Below are positions 1-10,819 of a DNA stretch of 64,000 nucleotides, piece by piece. The stretch is taken from positions 267,347 through 331,346 of the forward strand of contig JAFEMH010002559.1 of the NCBI GenBank assembly GCA_022495995.1. The letters run 5' to 3'. The position numbers and the translations under genes are program-made. The stretch comes from Adenophora triphylla var. japonica (lineage: Eukaryota > Streptophyta > Magnoliopsida > Asterales > Campanulaceae). The notes beneath the pieces were generated by a model, which saw nothing but the letters and a program-made list of their open reading frames with translations, did not search any database and was not told where the DNA came from. Every line of letters starts with the position of its first letter. Positions within the stretch are counted from its first letter, which is position 1.

Positions 1-702
1 ATCAATCCTTCAACAGCAGTCGAAATTAATCAAGACCACAAGTTGGAACAAGAAAACACTCAATTTTTATTAATCAACAACTGATTTTCGAAATTACACA
101 TAAAACTAATTTTATAGGACTCATATGACTTGATAAACAAGTCAAACATATCTAAAAATACTCCTAACCTATAAGGTAACTTAATAGACACCTAAAATAA
201 CAATATAAAGTTCTAATCTACTTTTAATCCTGAAAATACTAATAATATATTGTTAAATTTGAAAATAACAATAATAATTAGAATTAAAACATAAACAAAT
301 CCCATTATTGATCTTCATCACAAACTGTATCCGTTTGCAACATATATGGAACAGAGCAAGTATATATCAATGGTTGGGGAAAAAAAAAAAAAAAAAACTA
401 GCTTCAATTTTATTTTACATAGAAATGGCAACGAGGTAGGTTCGGGATGAATTTGACATTTCTCAAATATCGAAAACCCAAATTCGCCCCACCCCGTTTC
501 GTTTGCTCTATAATATTTAAAAACAAAACACAATTTAAGTATGCAAAGCTTTTATTTTATTTTTTTCGTTTTTTTTCTTTAACAAAAATAAAAAACCTAT
601 AATATTATATAAAACTAAAAAAAAAATGACATTTCATCATCAAATATATACATAGTTATATATAAATATTATTAATATTAAATAAAATTATTAAAATAAA
701 TC
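1..702. other. AT-rich intergenic spacer, no gene seen
   Basis: No supported gene. The stretch holds A/T homopolymers (for example an A run near 380-397) and short uninterrupted frames without codon structure. It ends at the first Stowaway-type MITE. Confidence 0.6.
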
Positions 703-993
703 TACTCCCTCCGTCCCGGCGAAAGAGCCACAAAATTTATCCGACACGCAAAATAAGAAATGTGATGTAGGAAAGAGAAAAAGTTTAAATGTTGTGAGTA
801 TGAAAAATTAAATAGGAGAGAGAATGAGTGGGAGGTGATGTAAGAAAGAGAATGTTGTGAGTGTAAAAGTAAAGTAGGAGAGAGAATGAGTGGAGAGAAT
901 AGTGATTTAAGGTTTCCTTTTTGGGAAAGTGGCTTTTTAAATGGGACGCCCAAAAAGGAAATAAATGGCTCTTTCGCTGGGACGGAGGGAGTA
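703..993. mobile_element. Stowaway-type MITE
   Basis: Terminal inverted repeats CTCCCTCCGTCCC / GGGACGGAGGGAG flanked by TA on both sides, about 290 bp, matching the Tc1/mariner-derived Stowaway pattern. Subterminal sequence also pairs (GGCGAAAGAGCC / GGCTCTTTCGCT). The interior carries the TTGTGAGTGTAAAAGTA and GGAGAGAGAATGAGTGG blocks shared with the other copies in this window. Open frames crossing it are incidental. Confidence 0.9.
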
Positions 994-1592
994 TATATTA
1001 TGCGGGCCAGATTAAACAGGACCGGTTCGAGGAAATCCCAAATCTGTCCCAAATTCATCTGTTTAAAAAAAGGCTTTCTCTTTCTAATAGAGATAGGTCA
1101 TTGCGAAGAATTCGGAAAGGTTTCGAAATTTTGTCAATCCCTAATAGAGATTAGCCATTTGGAATTACTTGAAGAAACACGCGGGAGTATGAAATAATTA
1201 AATAAACACAACATAGGTTTTGTCTCATTTTATGGTTAGACTTAATTGTCCCTTTCCTCTTTTATCTTGTATGGTTGTGATTCGAAAACAAGGCCGGTCC
1301 CGTAAAATATAGGACCCTAGACTAATTAATTTGACGTTTATTTTTGTTTTTTCTTAAATTTTAACGATATTTTACGGTTGAATCAAATATCAAAATGTAG
1401 ACTAACCATATTTGCAAATTTTGTCATTAAGATTAAGAAGACTGAGATTTCGACATTGGAGAGTTGACTTGCTAATTAAGTGGTTAGGATACTTAGGAAT
1501 TTACAAAACAAAAAAAAACAAGGCTATTGAACAAAGCCTTTCGCCACCGGAACATTGAGAACAATCATGACATAAAATTGGTCCTCTATATA
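994..1592. other. Intergenic spacer
   Basis: No gene supported. Near 1290-1330 there is a short GGCCGGTCCCGTAAAATATAGGACC-like stretch resembling transposon debris also seen near 48.82 kb. The rest is AT-rich. Confidence 0.4.
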
Positions 1593-1874
1593 TACTCCCT
1601 CCGTCCCGATAATTGCTTCACCCTTTTGGGGTGGACACGCAAATTAAGAAAATTGGTGAGTGAAAAAAATGTTGTGAGTGTAATAGTAAAATAAGAGAGA
1701 AAATAAGTGGAGGAAATAGTAAATTTGAAAAATGTTGTGAGTGTAATAGTAAAATAGGAGAGAGAATGAGTGGGTAGAATAGTAAAGATTCTTTGCCATT
1801 TTAGAAAAGGTGAAGCTTTAAACGGGACATCCATTTTGGCAAAAAGTGAAGTTATTAATGAGACGGAGGGAGTA
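1593..1874. mobile_element. Stowaway-type MITE
   Basis: TA-flanked CTCCCTCCGTCCC terminus on the left and GAGACGGAGGGAG on the right. Inner arms pair through GCTTCACCC and its complement GGTGAAGC. Contains two copies of the TGTTGTGAGTGTAATAGTA block. Confidence 0.88.
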
Positions 1875-2192
1875 TATACTAGTAAAAGCCCGTATCCGAT
1901 GACACGTGGTATATATTTTTTTAATTAAAAGTGAGGGCAAAATGGGAAAGAGACAACTTAGTGAGGGTAAAATGGGAAAAAAACTTTTGGCACTATTCAT
2001 ACAACTGTTCATCACACTTCCCTCATTTATACTATAGAATTCAAATTTTAGGAGGGAAAAGTTATTTTGAAAATTAAGGGTAAAATTGAAAATAAATAAC
2101 CTTGGCAGAATTTGAGGGGCAAAATGGAAAAAATTAATTGGGTACTGTTCATAGAACTGTTCATGACAGGTGCCATTTATACTATAAATATA
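1875..2192. repeat. Degenerate duplicated spacer segment
   Basis: Two diverged copies of one segment lie side by side (about 1925-2036 and 2085-2186). Both contain a GGGCAAAATGG(G)AAA stretch followed by ACTGTTCATNNAACTGTTC and then CATTTATACTATA. No gene. Probably debris of a non-autonomous transposon. Confidence 0.4.
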
Positions 2193-2485
2193 TACTCCCT
2201 CCGCCCCGGCCGAAGCGTCACTTTTTACCCAAAATGGCGTCCCGTTTATAGCGTCACCCTTTCCTAAAAAGGAAACTTTTATTAATATTTTATTATCCCA
2301 TCCACTATTTCCTCCACTAATTTTCTCTCCTCTACACTCACAACACTTTTAAAATTCACTATTTCCTCCACTAATTCTCTCTCCTATTTTTAAATTACAC
2401 TCACAACATTTTTTCTTCCCACACTTTTTCTTAATTTGCGCGTCACCCCTAAAAGGGTGACGCTTCTACCGGGACGGAGGGAGTA
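2193..2485. mobile_element. Stowaway-type MITE
   Basis: TA-flanked CTCCCTCCGCCCC / GGGACGGAGGGAG termini, with further pairing of GAAGCGTCAC and GTGACGCTTC. The interior carries the family blocks in reverse orientation (CACTCACAACA, CTCTCTCCTA). Confidence 0.9.
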
Positions 2486-2543
2486 TGCACAAAATATTGA
2501 AATTTTGGGGGCTCTATTTTTGTCCAAAATTTCGGGAGACTTA

Positions 2544-3007
2544 GGGCCCGTTTGATTTAGCTTATTGATATGTACTGATAATTTATAACTTATGACTTAT
2601 GACTGATGAGCTGATTAATGATACTGTTTGATTTTGTTTTTTTTTAAGTATTGATGAGCTGTCATAAGTAAGTATGATTGTTATTATTATTTTATTATTA
2701 TTATTTTTATAATAATAATAATTAGTTTTATTTTTATTATTATTACTTTTTATTTTTATTTCTATTATTAATAAGGGTAATCTTGAAATATATAAAATTT
2801 TAATAAAGAAGAGAAATTACATGTTTTTGAAAAGTAGAATTAAGCATTAGGCTTAGTGTTTACAACTTATGACCTTATATGTGCTTTAAGTGGTTTGTAC
2901 ATGACTCATGACTTATCTTATCCTAAGTAAAATCAAACGCTTCAAAAACAACTTATATAAAGTCATAAGTGATAAACACTTTCAAATAAGCTAAATTAAA
3001 CGTGCCC
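2544..3007. mobile_element. Tourist-like (PIF/Harbinger) MITE
   Basis: The left end GGGCCCGTTTGATTTAGC and the right end, read on the other strand as GGGCACGTTTAATTTAGC, form inverted repeats of about 20 bp with two mismatches. Flanking trinucleotides are TTA (2541-2543) and TTG (3008-3010), a slightly decayed 3-bp duplication typical of PIF/Harbinger. The interior is AT-rich and non-coding. Confidence 0.7.
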
Positions 3008-3112
3008 TTGGGCGGTTGCCTACTTTACGGAGATGCAGCTAAGTTGACTTGGTAGTTGAGCTAGTTTGGAGATTTTCTTTTCAAATAATTTTGTTCATTT
3101 TAAGATTTTGAA

Positions 3113-3393
3113 TACTCCCTCCGTCCCAATAAGTGCTTCACCCTTTTGGGTGGATACGCAAATTATGAAAATGGGAGGAAAAAAAAATGTTGTGAGTGTA
3201 ATTTGAAAATAGGAGAGAGAATTAGTGGAAGGAATAGTAAATTATAATGGTGTTGTGAGTATTAAAATAATATAGGAGAGAGAATGAGTGGAGAAAATAG
3301 TAAAGATTCTTTGCCAAAAAAGGAAAGGTGAAACACAACTTATCTAATGGACGCCCGTAAGTGGTGAAAACTTTTATTGAAAAGGAGGGAGTA
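3113..3393. mobile_element. Stowaway-type MITE
   Basis: TA-flanked CTCCCTCCGTCCC on the left; decayed AAAAGGAGGGAG on the right. The inner GCTTCACCC arm and family-specific interior blocks are present, so this is an older, partly decayed copy of the same family. Confidence 0.82.
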
Positions 3394-3860
3394 TAATAAA
3401 ATTTAAGGTTTTTGTTTTATTGTTTCAAATTCATGTCTTTTTCTTTGCAATAAATGAAGATTAATAGGAGAAGAATATTCGTTTCTAAATCTATGTCGTG
3501 TACAGATGAATGTATGCATCCGTATTCCATTACCCCCACGTTCCTCCATGTTCTTTTGTGCAGATTAATTGTTTGATTTTTCTTTAATTCCATGTTACTA
3601 GTGACACTATTGTAGTGTCATTATGTACTAATTTGAAAATATTAAAATCTATTTAATGTTAAAGCTTTTTAATTTCGATAACAATTCAACAATTTAACTG
3701 ACAATAGAAAAAAAAAATTAATTTTAACCATATTTGGGTTTGATCAAATATACGTGGTGAGTGGCCTATAATTGGTCACGCCCACTGTCGGTGGATAGAC
3801 GGTAATGATTAATTTGATCATTTGATTTGATGTATGCAGAACCATTTCAAGTCAAATTAA

Positions 3861-3990
3861 TACTCCATTCGTCCCGTTGTTTTAAGGTTTTTATTTTGAT
3901 TCGGCGCGAAAATTAAAAAATAAATAAATGTTTTGAGTATAAACAAGTAAAGTAGAAGAGAAAGTGGATAGAGAGTTGAACGGTATAAAT
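3861..3990. mobile_element. Truncated Stowaway-type MITE (left half)
   Basis: Begins TACTCCATTCGTCCCG and continues with the family-like GAGTATAAACAAGTAAAGTAG stretch, but no matching right terminus follows. Confidence 0.55.
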
Positions 3991-4039
3991 CGAGTTACGA
4001 ACGTGAATCATGACTGGGCAATGCCCAATGAATTTGAAC

Positions 4040-4745
4040 CAAAATATAATCCACACAAGTCTCAATTACGACAAAGGGAGTGAGCCTTCCCTACCTTTGC
4101 TCGTCATGCTTACTCGTCATTCTCACTATGTCTACCTAGATATAGAAAAGCCAATAATGACCAAGACATAACAATTATACATGCCGACAAGGCAGACTCT
4201 CATATGCCGAGCAAGGTATCCTGCAAGGCCGACCTAGACCTCATTAAAAGACAAGGAGTTCCCCCCTCGGTTATCAACAAAGCAAGGAAATGGGTTTCCC
4301 CATCCTTGCCACTCTTTTTCTTCGGCATCAACTCAGACCGACCAAGAATCATATGTCGAGAAGCATGCATACAAGGTGCACGTGCAGAATAATATTACCT
4401 AATCCTACTCAAACAAGAATTGTGAGTAGTTATAATCCTACTAGGATTATAACCTCTCCACACACAAATTCATATTTAACATGGACTCTACAATCCTATA
4501 CCTATATAAATAAGTCATAATTTACATTATTTTGGTAACACATCTTTTGACTTAAAACTTTTGTCAATTGATTTCTCTTTATAAATACAAATACTTATTC
4601 TTACGTCGGAGGGCATTCGCCGGTGAAGCTCCGACTTATTTTAAGTGTCTGTTCTTCTTTTTCAGGCTATTAAATCGTATAAGATACAACCTGCCGCTGT
4701 ATTTGAGTTGATACAAACGTTTTTGGCATTATCTATAGTTTTTGT
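4040..4745. repeat. Probable solo or partial LTR remnant (Gypsy-like)
   Basis: A non-coding block of different composition from its surroundings, with a CGTCGGAGGGCATTCGCCGG stretch followed by GAAGCTCCGACTTATTTT near 4600-4640. This layout is often seen near the 3' part of plant Gypsy LTRs. A TATA-like CTATATAAATAAG lies near 4502-4514. The boundaries are guesses and no partner LTR or internal region was seen. Confidence 0.35.
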
Positions 4746-4849
4746 TGTGAGAATAACAAGTAGATCTCATTGTCAATTTTAGTTAATAAACAACTAAGAA
4801 CTTTAAACTGGGATATATCAAAAAGGAAAGTAAAAACGTTAAATCGGGG

Positions 4850-4876
4850 CGGACCGACGGAGGGACGGAGGGAGTA
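4850..4876. mobile_element. Stowaway right-end remnant
   Basis: GAGGGACGGAGGGAGTA with no matching left end, about 30 bp before the next intact copy. Confidence 0.55.
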
Positions 4877-4905
4877 TCAATCACCCATTTTGAAAAAAAA
4901 GAATA

Positions 4906-5196
4906 TACTCCCTCCGTCCCGCCCGAAGAGGCACAAAACCAATCTCGCACGCAAATTAAGGAGAATGATGTAGGAAAGAGAAAAAGTTTAAATGTTGTGA
5001 GTATGAAAAATTAAATATGAGAGAGAATGAGTGAGAGGAATAGTTAGGAGAGAGAATGTTGTGAGTGTAAAAGTAAAGTAGGAGAGAGAATGAGTGGGTG
5101 GAATAGTAATAAAAACTTTCCTTTTTGGGAAAGTGCCTTTTAAATGAGACATCCAAAAAAGAAATTTGTGTCTTTTCAGACGGGACGGAGGGAGTA
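4906..5196. mobile_element. Stowaway-type MITE
   Basis: TA-flanked CTCCCTCCGTCCCG / CGGGACGGAGGGAG termini. The interior is very similar to the 703-993 copy (GATGTAGGAAAGAGAAAAAG, then GTAGGAGAGAGAATGAGTGG). Confidence 0.9.
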
Positions 5197-5711
5197 CTTG
5201 GTAAGTGGTAACATTATATTGACAGCCTCGAAGGAAAGAGTAAATTTTGACTTGAGCAATTTTAGGTCCACCTTACTAACCAAAAACTAATTAATTACAA
5301 GCCCAAAAAATAATTAAAAAATAACATGTTAGAAAATGGGAGTTTATATGTCAAAAAGACAACTCCTAATCCGATGTTAATTAGGACCTTTTGTTACATA
5401 AATTGTAATTATTGGCTTGCCTTTAACAAGTTGTTGGACTAACTGGTTTTTTATTTATTATTTTTTAATTTAATTTCAATTATTAGCTAAACTTTTGGAC
5501 TGCATTGTCCATAGTATGCCATTTGGTAAATTATTTGTAAAATGTGGCGTTGCTTTCATATTATTATTGAGAGCTAAATTCATAGGGTTGTTCAACCAAC
5601 TAAAACAAACACCACTAACTTAATTTAGGTTTTTTATTCATGTTACTTTATCATGAAATTAAAATGAATTTTCCCATTAAAGTAGTGACCTACAATGGAT
5701 GAATTAATGTA
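5197..5711. other. Intergenic spacer
   Basis: AT-rich, without supported genes, RNA genes or clear repeats. Confidence 0.5.
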
Positions 5712-5999
5712 TACTCCCTCCGTCGTCCCATATTAGTGTGGATTTATTTTCCTTTTAATTCGTTCCAAATTAGTGTGGACTGTTAAAAATGGCAAAAAAT
5801 CTTTACTATTCCACCAATTCATTCTCTCTCATACTTTACTTTTACACTCACAACACCAATCAACTTACTATTCCTCCCACTCATTTTCTCTCCTATTTAA
5901 TTTTTCATACTCACAAACACCCCCTTCCACTATTTATCACTCTTACTTTTTCTTAATTTGTGTGCCAAAATTTTGGTCCACTATGAGACAAAGAGAGTA
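5712..5999. mobile_element. Stowaway-type MITE
   Basis: Left end TACTCCCTCCGTCGTCCC, right end GAGACAAAGAGAGTA. Inner arms ATTAGTGTGGA and TGGTCCACTATG pair loosely. Family interior blocks are on the reverse strand. Confidence 0.75.
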
Positions 6000-6011
6000 T
6001 GAATTAAGATA

Positions 6012-6331
6012 TACTCCCTCCGTCCATTTAGTAGGTTCACGGTTACTGTTTACACGTTTATTAAGGAGGGAGTATTATATTGAAAGTGTTGTGAGTGTGA
6101 AAGTAAAATAGGAGAGAGAATGAGTGGAGAGAATAGTAAATTATAATGGTGTTGTGAGTATTAAAATAATGTAGGAGAGAGAATGAGTGGATAGAATAGT
6201 AAATTATAGTGGGGTAGGGTTAATATTTTAATAATATAAAGTTTCCATTTTAGGAAAGAAACAAAGTGTGAACCATGTAAATGGACGTCCAAAATAGAAA
6301 GTGTGAACCATGTAAATGGACGGAGGGAGTA
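6012..6331. mobile_element. Stowaway-type MITE with internal rearrangement
   Basis: TA-flanked CTCCCTCCGTCCATTTA / AAATGGACGGAGGGAG termini. An extra internal AAGGAGGGAGTA at about 6063-6074 and a duplicated right arm (GTGTGAACCATGTAAATGGAC appears twice) suggest a composite of two partial copies. Confidence 0.75.
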
Positions 6332-6614
6332 CTTCCTTCGTCACATTTCAAATCAGACTAATTTTTTTTAGCACAGTGATTAAGAAAAAGTGAGGTAGGA
6401 GAGAGGTGTTGAGAGTATAAAAATTAAAGTAGAAAAGAGAATGAGTGCGGAGAATAGTAAGTTGATTGATTTTGTAATTATAAAAGTACGATACGACAAG
6501 AGAGAAAGAGTGAGAAAATTAGTGAAGATTTTTTGTCACTCTCTGGATAGTCCGGTTTAAGGTGAGACGGAACAAAAAGAAATAAGTCTGATTTCAAATG
6601 GGAGAGAGAGAGTA
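6330..6614. mobile_element. Stowaway-type MITE, decayed
   Basis: Shares its left TA with the previous element. Ends CTTCCTTCGTCACATTTC and GAGAGAGAGAG are decayed, but the inner arms ATTTCAAATCAGAC and GTCTGATTTCAAAT are perfect inverted repeats. Confidence 0.7.
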
Positions 6615-7426
6615 TTGTTTTATCAAAATCATTATACTTCTATCTGTTCCAAAAAATATCACATTTTGAAATAATATAATAATGTTTTAAATTTTTTATT
6701 ATGATCAAGTAATAATTTATAAATAAATAAACTATATTTCTTACCAAAAAAATTGACAAGTAAAAAATACTATTATCTCTGTCCCAAAATAAATAATCAA
6801 TTTCTTTTATTAATTAATAACAAAATTGATAATTTTTTGATAATTTAATTTGGAAGGAATTAGAATTTATGAGTGCAAAGTCTTCCTTCCCCTTCCCCTA
6901 AGAGAGAATAATGTTAAAACTTGTCCATTTATTGGGCCATAACTAATTGGGCTGTTTACGCGTGCCATTTATTGGGCCAAAAGTGCAAGAGGGCCCACTA
7001 AGATAATGTATTGGGCCAAAAGTTCAAGACACATTAACTCAATTCTTAATTGGCATAACTATTGGGCCTAAATTTAAAACTTTCTTCTTTAGGGCACAAA
7101 AATTAAATAAATACTAGTATTATTTATATTTAAAAATATTGTAAATGAAATAAGTAAAGCCTCAATTTGAATATTTAAGTATGACAAGTGTAGTTCAAAA
7201 TAATTATTGTTCTCGGATAAAAAATATTTTACCTTTACAATTAATTATTTTATTATTTTCCTTAAAATTTGGGAAAAATACTAAATTAACTTTTATTTTA
7301 AAGTTGAGGAAATTTTAATTATATTTTTATTTACAAATAAAATATTTATTTAGGGGTATACTGATATACTCCATTCATTCATTCATTAGAAATTACTAAA
7401 TTTTTAATTTTGAATGTTACATTTAA
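6615..7426. other. Intergenic spacer with TGGGCC cluster
   Basis: No gene seen. A solitary MITE-like TATCTCTGTCCC lies near 6775. Between 6931 and 7070 the octamer ATTGGGCC or a close variant occurs five times. The right side is AT-rich with a TTCA microsatellite near 7374-7388. Confidence 0.45.
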
Positions 7427-7869
7427 GCCAAAATCTTATAAAAAACGCATTTTTTACAAACTTAAGAAAAAACGTGTTTTTGACCCGCGATTCATTTAAT
7501 GGACGCTAACACGCGCTTTTACGGTCCGGTTCAATTTCCTTTCGTCATTTGCGCTCTCATTTTAATTTTTCGTACTTGTTCTTCAAGGATTCCGAACAGT
7601 TTTCGTAGTTTTTCATCAATTTCCACCGATTTTGAACATTTTCGTCATTTGCGATCATCAACTTCCACCAATTTACATCTTCTCCGAGCTTTTTTCAGTC
7701 GTATTTTTATTTATTCTCCGACATTATGTCTGGCAAAACCAAAGAAATCAGGAGCAAGCATCGGAATGAAGGTATGATACTTGATTTTACTTATTTTTCG
7801 ACATGTTTTCATTCATATTTTTTTTCGATATCCACATATTGTTATTTATTAATGAATTGGTACATTATA

Positions 7870-9085
7870 TTCGTGATGCTGGCACTTTGAAACCCTACCA
7901 CTATCACTTTTGATTCCACCTATTATTATGGATTAATAATCTGGCACATTATATTGGTGATTCTAGCATTTTGAAACCCTAACACTGGCACTTTAGAAAC
8001 ACTAATATTCGCATTTTGAAAACTCTAACATTGTCACTTTTAAACAATGATGCTGGCACTTTCAAACACTAAACCTGGCACTTTGTAAAACTGATGCTGA
8101 CATTTGTAACATTGATGATGGCACTTTGTAACATTGATGTTGGCTTTTTGTAACATTGTTACTGGCACTTTACAATACTGATGCTGGCACTTTTGAAACA
8201 CTGATACTGGCACTTTTGAAACACTGATACTGTCACTTTGAAAATTTTAGTACTGACACGTTCAAACAATGATGCTGACACTTTTAAACACTAAAACTGG
8301 CACTTTGTAACAATGAAGTAATATCAATATGACTTGCTGCAAATAAAAATAAAAAATTAGATTGGCAATAACTTTGAAAAAACAGGTGCTGACATATTAT
8401 ATTGGAAATACTGGCACTCAAAACAACACTCACTGGTACTTCAAACAACAAAGTAACACTGACACTCCAAACAACACTCATTGGCACATATAATATCAAA
8501 CACTGGCATATTACAAAATTAATACTGGCACTCCAAATAACTCTTACTGGCACTTCAATGACACTGAAGTTGTTGATACACTGAAGTTGCTGAAGCTACA
8601 AATAAGTAACACTGACACTACAATAACACTCACTGGTACTTCAAATAAGTAATACTGGCAGTCCAAGCAACACTCACTGGAACATATCATAAAAAACACT
8701 GGCACATTCAAAAATTAATACTGACGGCACTTCAAATAAGATAATACTGGCACTCCAAAATACACTCACTGGCACTTCAAACAACAAAGTAACAATGACA
8801 GTCCAAGCAACACTCACTGAAACATATCATAAAAAACACAGGCACATTCAAAAATTAATCCTGGCATTACAAACAACACTCACTGGCACTTCAAATAACA
8901 AAGTAAAACTGACAGCCCAAGCGACACTCACTGGCACATATTATAAAAACCACTGGCACTTCAAATAAGTAACACTGGCACATAAGAAAACAAATATTGA
9001 CACACTCACTGGAATAAATTATAAATAACACTGGGATTGGAAAGATAAAAAAAAACAAATGTACTGGCATTATATATAAAAAACA
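7870..9085. repeat. TGGCAC minisatellite
   Basis: A degenerate tandem array whose units read roughly AACACTGATRCTGGCACTTT, period about 22-28 bp. In the right half the consensus changes to CTCACTGGCACTTCAAAYAA. Short frames through it are low complexity and not regarded as genes. Confidence 0.8.
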
Positions 9086-9091
9086 CTGACA

Positions 9092-9439
9092 TTATGAAAT
9101 TGGTTTACCTGTATCGTGATTATCATCAACTGTGTGAGGAATTTGATCAATTACAGTAGCATTATCTGCAAAATCGCCAGTTTCATCTTCAAAATCGCGT
9201 AATTGTGAAGATGAAACGGGCGATTTGAGTTGAAACGGATTGATTTTCGATTGATTTTCGATTGAATTCTGCTTTTGCTCGATGAATTTCTCTGTTGCGG
9301 CGTCGTAATTGTGTGTTTTACTGTATGTGTTCGTTTGGATTTGAGTTGATAAATGACAGATCAATTTTGTTAGTGAACCGATCTCCGGTTCAATACGCGT
9401 ACATTGATTTAAAAACGGTTCAAAAACTAGTTTTTTCAT
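9092..9439 (-). pseudogene. Uncharacterised 115-codon frame inside the MULE
   Basis: Starts with MKKLVFEPFLNQC and ends in an acidic SQLRDFEDETGDFADNA region. It reads inward from the right terminus of the element, and its downstream part dissolves into the minisatellite. The acidic N-terminus could come from a FAR1-related or other MULE-associated gene, but no diagnostic domain is visible. Treated as a captured or residual first exon. Confidence 0.3.
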
Positions 9440-9490
9440 AATCTTATGAAAAACTAGTTTTTCATAAGAGCAACTCTACATTTAAATTAA

Positions 9491-10079
9491 AACTAGCAGT
9501 ACACCCGTGCAATGCACGAAAATAGCATAATTTATCTTAAACTAAAATTAGTACAACAATATATATAATCAAATATCAATTAAAATTAAAAAATATAATA
9601 TGAAATAGTGATATTTAACGTAAATATAGGAAAGTAAATAACAAAGAAAACAACCGCAAATACGATTGTATAAACAATTTTCCTAACCAAAATTAGTACA
9701 ACAATATATTTAATTAAATATCAATCAAAGTTAAATAATGTAATATGAGATAGTGATATTTAACGTAAATAGAGGAGAAATAACACGGAGAACAACAAAG
9801 AATACGTTAAATATCACTATCTCATATTACATTATTTAACTTTGATCGGTATTTAATTAGATATATTGTTGTACTAATTTTGGTTAGAAAAATTGTTTAC
9901 ATAATCGTATTTGCTGTTGTTTTCTTTATTATTTACTTTCCTATATTTACGTTAAATATCACTATTTCATATTATATTTTTTAATTTTAATTGGTATTTG
10001 ATTATATATAATGTTGTACTAATTTCTGTTTAAGGTAAATTATGCTATTTTCGTGCATCGCACGAGTGTACTGCTAGTT
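9491..10079. mobile_element. Foldback element with four-fold internal symmetry
   Basis: Termini ACTAGCAGTACACCCGTGC and (reverse strand) ACTAGCAGTACACTCGTGCG pair, and inverted pairing continues almost to the centre. Each arm is itself a tandem pair of units starting AAAATTAGTACAACAATATAT, so the order is unit, unit, inverted unit, inverted unit. Non-coding. No target duplication identified and superfamily unknown. Confidence 0.8.
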
Positions 10080-10224
10080 ATCGTTAATAAAAAAAAAACC
10101 TGTTATTAATTAGTAATTAGAAAATAATAAATTTAGTCTAAAATTTAAGAATATATATTTAGATTATAATTGTTTAATGAGTTTATTAGACTAAAAATGA
10201 AGTATTTTTTTTCATTTTTTCTGA

Positions 10225-10819
10225 ATTAAAAACAATAAATTTTAAAGCTCATTAAACAATTATTTTTTAAAGAAATAATTAGAAAACGTTCAAATATTGC
10301 AACCTAGTCTAGATACCTAGTGTTGATTAATTAATGAAAAAGAAAAAAATTGCACATTTTCAAAAGTTTTCAAAGAGTGTGAGTAGTATAAATTATTTTT
10401 CCACTTTCTCTCCACCCATGTTTTCAAATCATTTGCCAAAATCATTTGCTAAAACCATGTGTTTGTTCCAAAATCATTTGCTAAAACCATGTACTCCCTC
10501 CGTCCAGTTACATACTTCACACTTTCTATTTTGGGCGTCCAATTACATACTTCACACTTTGTCTCCTACATTATTTTAATACTCACAACACCATTATAAT
10601 TTACTATTTCCTCCACTCATTCTCTCTCCTATTTTACTTTTACACTCACAACATTATATCATTATTTTTTTTCTTAAAAACTGTGTGAACAGTAAGTGTG
10701 AAATATTAACTTAGACGGAGGGAGTATTGTATCAATTTCTATTTTTAGCCCCTTGATAGTGACATTTTTGGGCTTCAAATTTTCATTTTGGCTACTTTCT
10801 TGCTTTTAATATAGTATAG
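10225..10819. repeat. Tandem duplication, copy 1 (MITE-interrupted)
   Basis: The segment from ATTAAAAACAATAAATTTTA to CTTGCTTTTAATATAGTATA is repeated directly downstream at 10820-11145. Copy 1 differs mainly by the Stowaway insertion at 10492-10726 and a short local duplication of AAAATCATTTGCTAAAACCA. Confidence 0.85.
10492..10726. mobile_element. Stowaway-type MITE inside duplicated segment
   Basis: TA-flanked CTCCCTCCGTCCAGTTA / CTTAGACGGAGGGAG termini. Belongs to the same sub-type as 30101-30335 (TTACATACTTCACACTTTC arm). Absent from copy 2 of the host duplication. Confidence 0.88.

Larger units (their letters stand above)
7427..9476. mobile_element. Mutator-like element (non-autonomous), 2.05 kb
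   Basis: Flanked by a perfect 9-bp duplication TACATTTAA (7418-7426 and 9477-9485), the size expected for Mutator-like elements. Ends are diverged inverted repeats sharing CTTATRAAAAAC. The left side has an exon-like start at 7725 (ATG, about 15 codons, then a GGTATGAT donor-like site). The right side carries a 115-codon frame on the minus strand (9092-9439). Between them is a TGGCACTTT minisatellite. No transposase recognised. Confidence 0.7.

Noticed and set aside
886..1197. 103-codon open frame on the plus strand
   Set aside because: Starts inside a Stowaway MITE and runs out of it; no codon structure, no domain, no homologue recognised.
7499..7777. 92-codon frame near the left end of the MULE
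   Set aside because: Ser/Phe-rich low complexity; the more plausible exon in this place is a short one in another frame ending at a donor site.
7870..9085. Regularly spaced repeats resembling a CRISPR array
   Set aside because: Units are degenerate, spacers are not unique, and the context is a plant genome; a minisatellite explains it.
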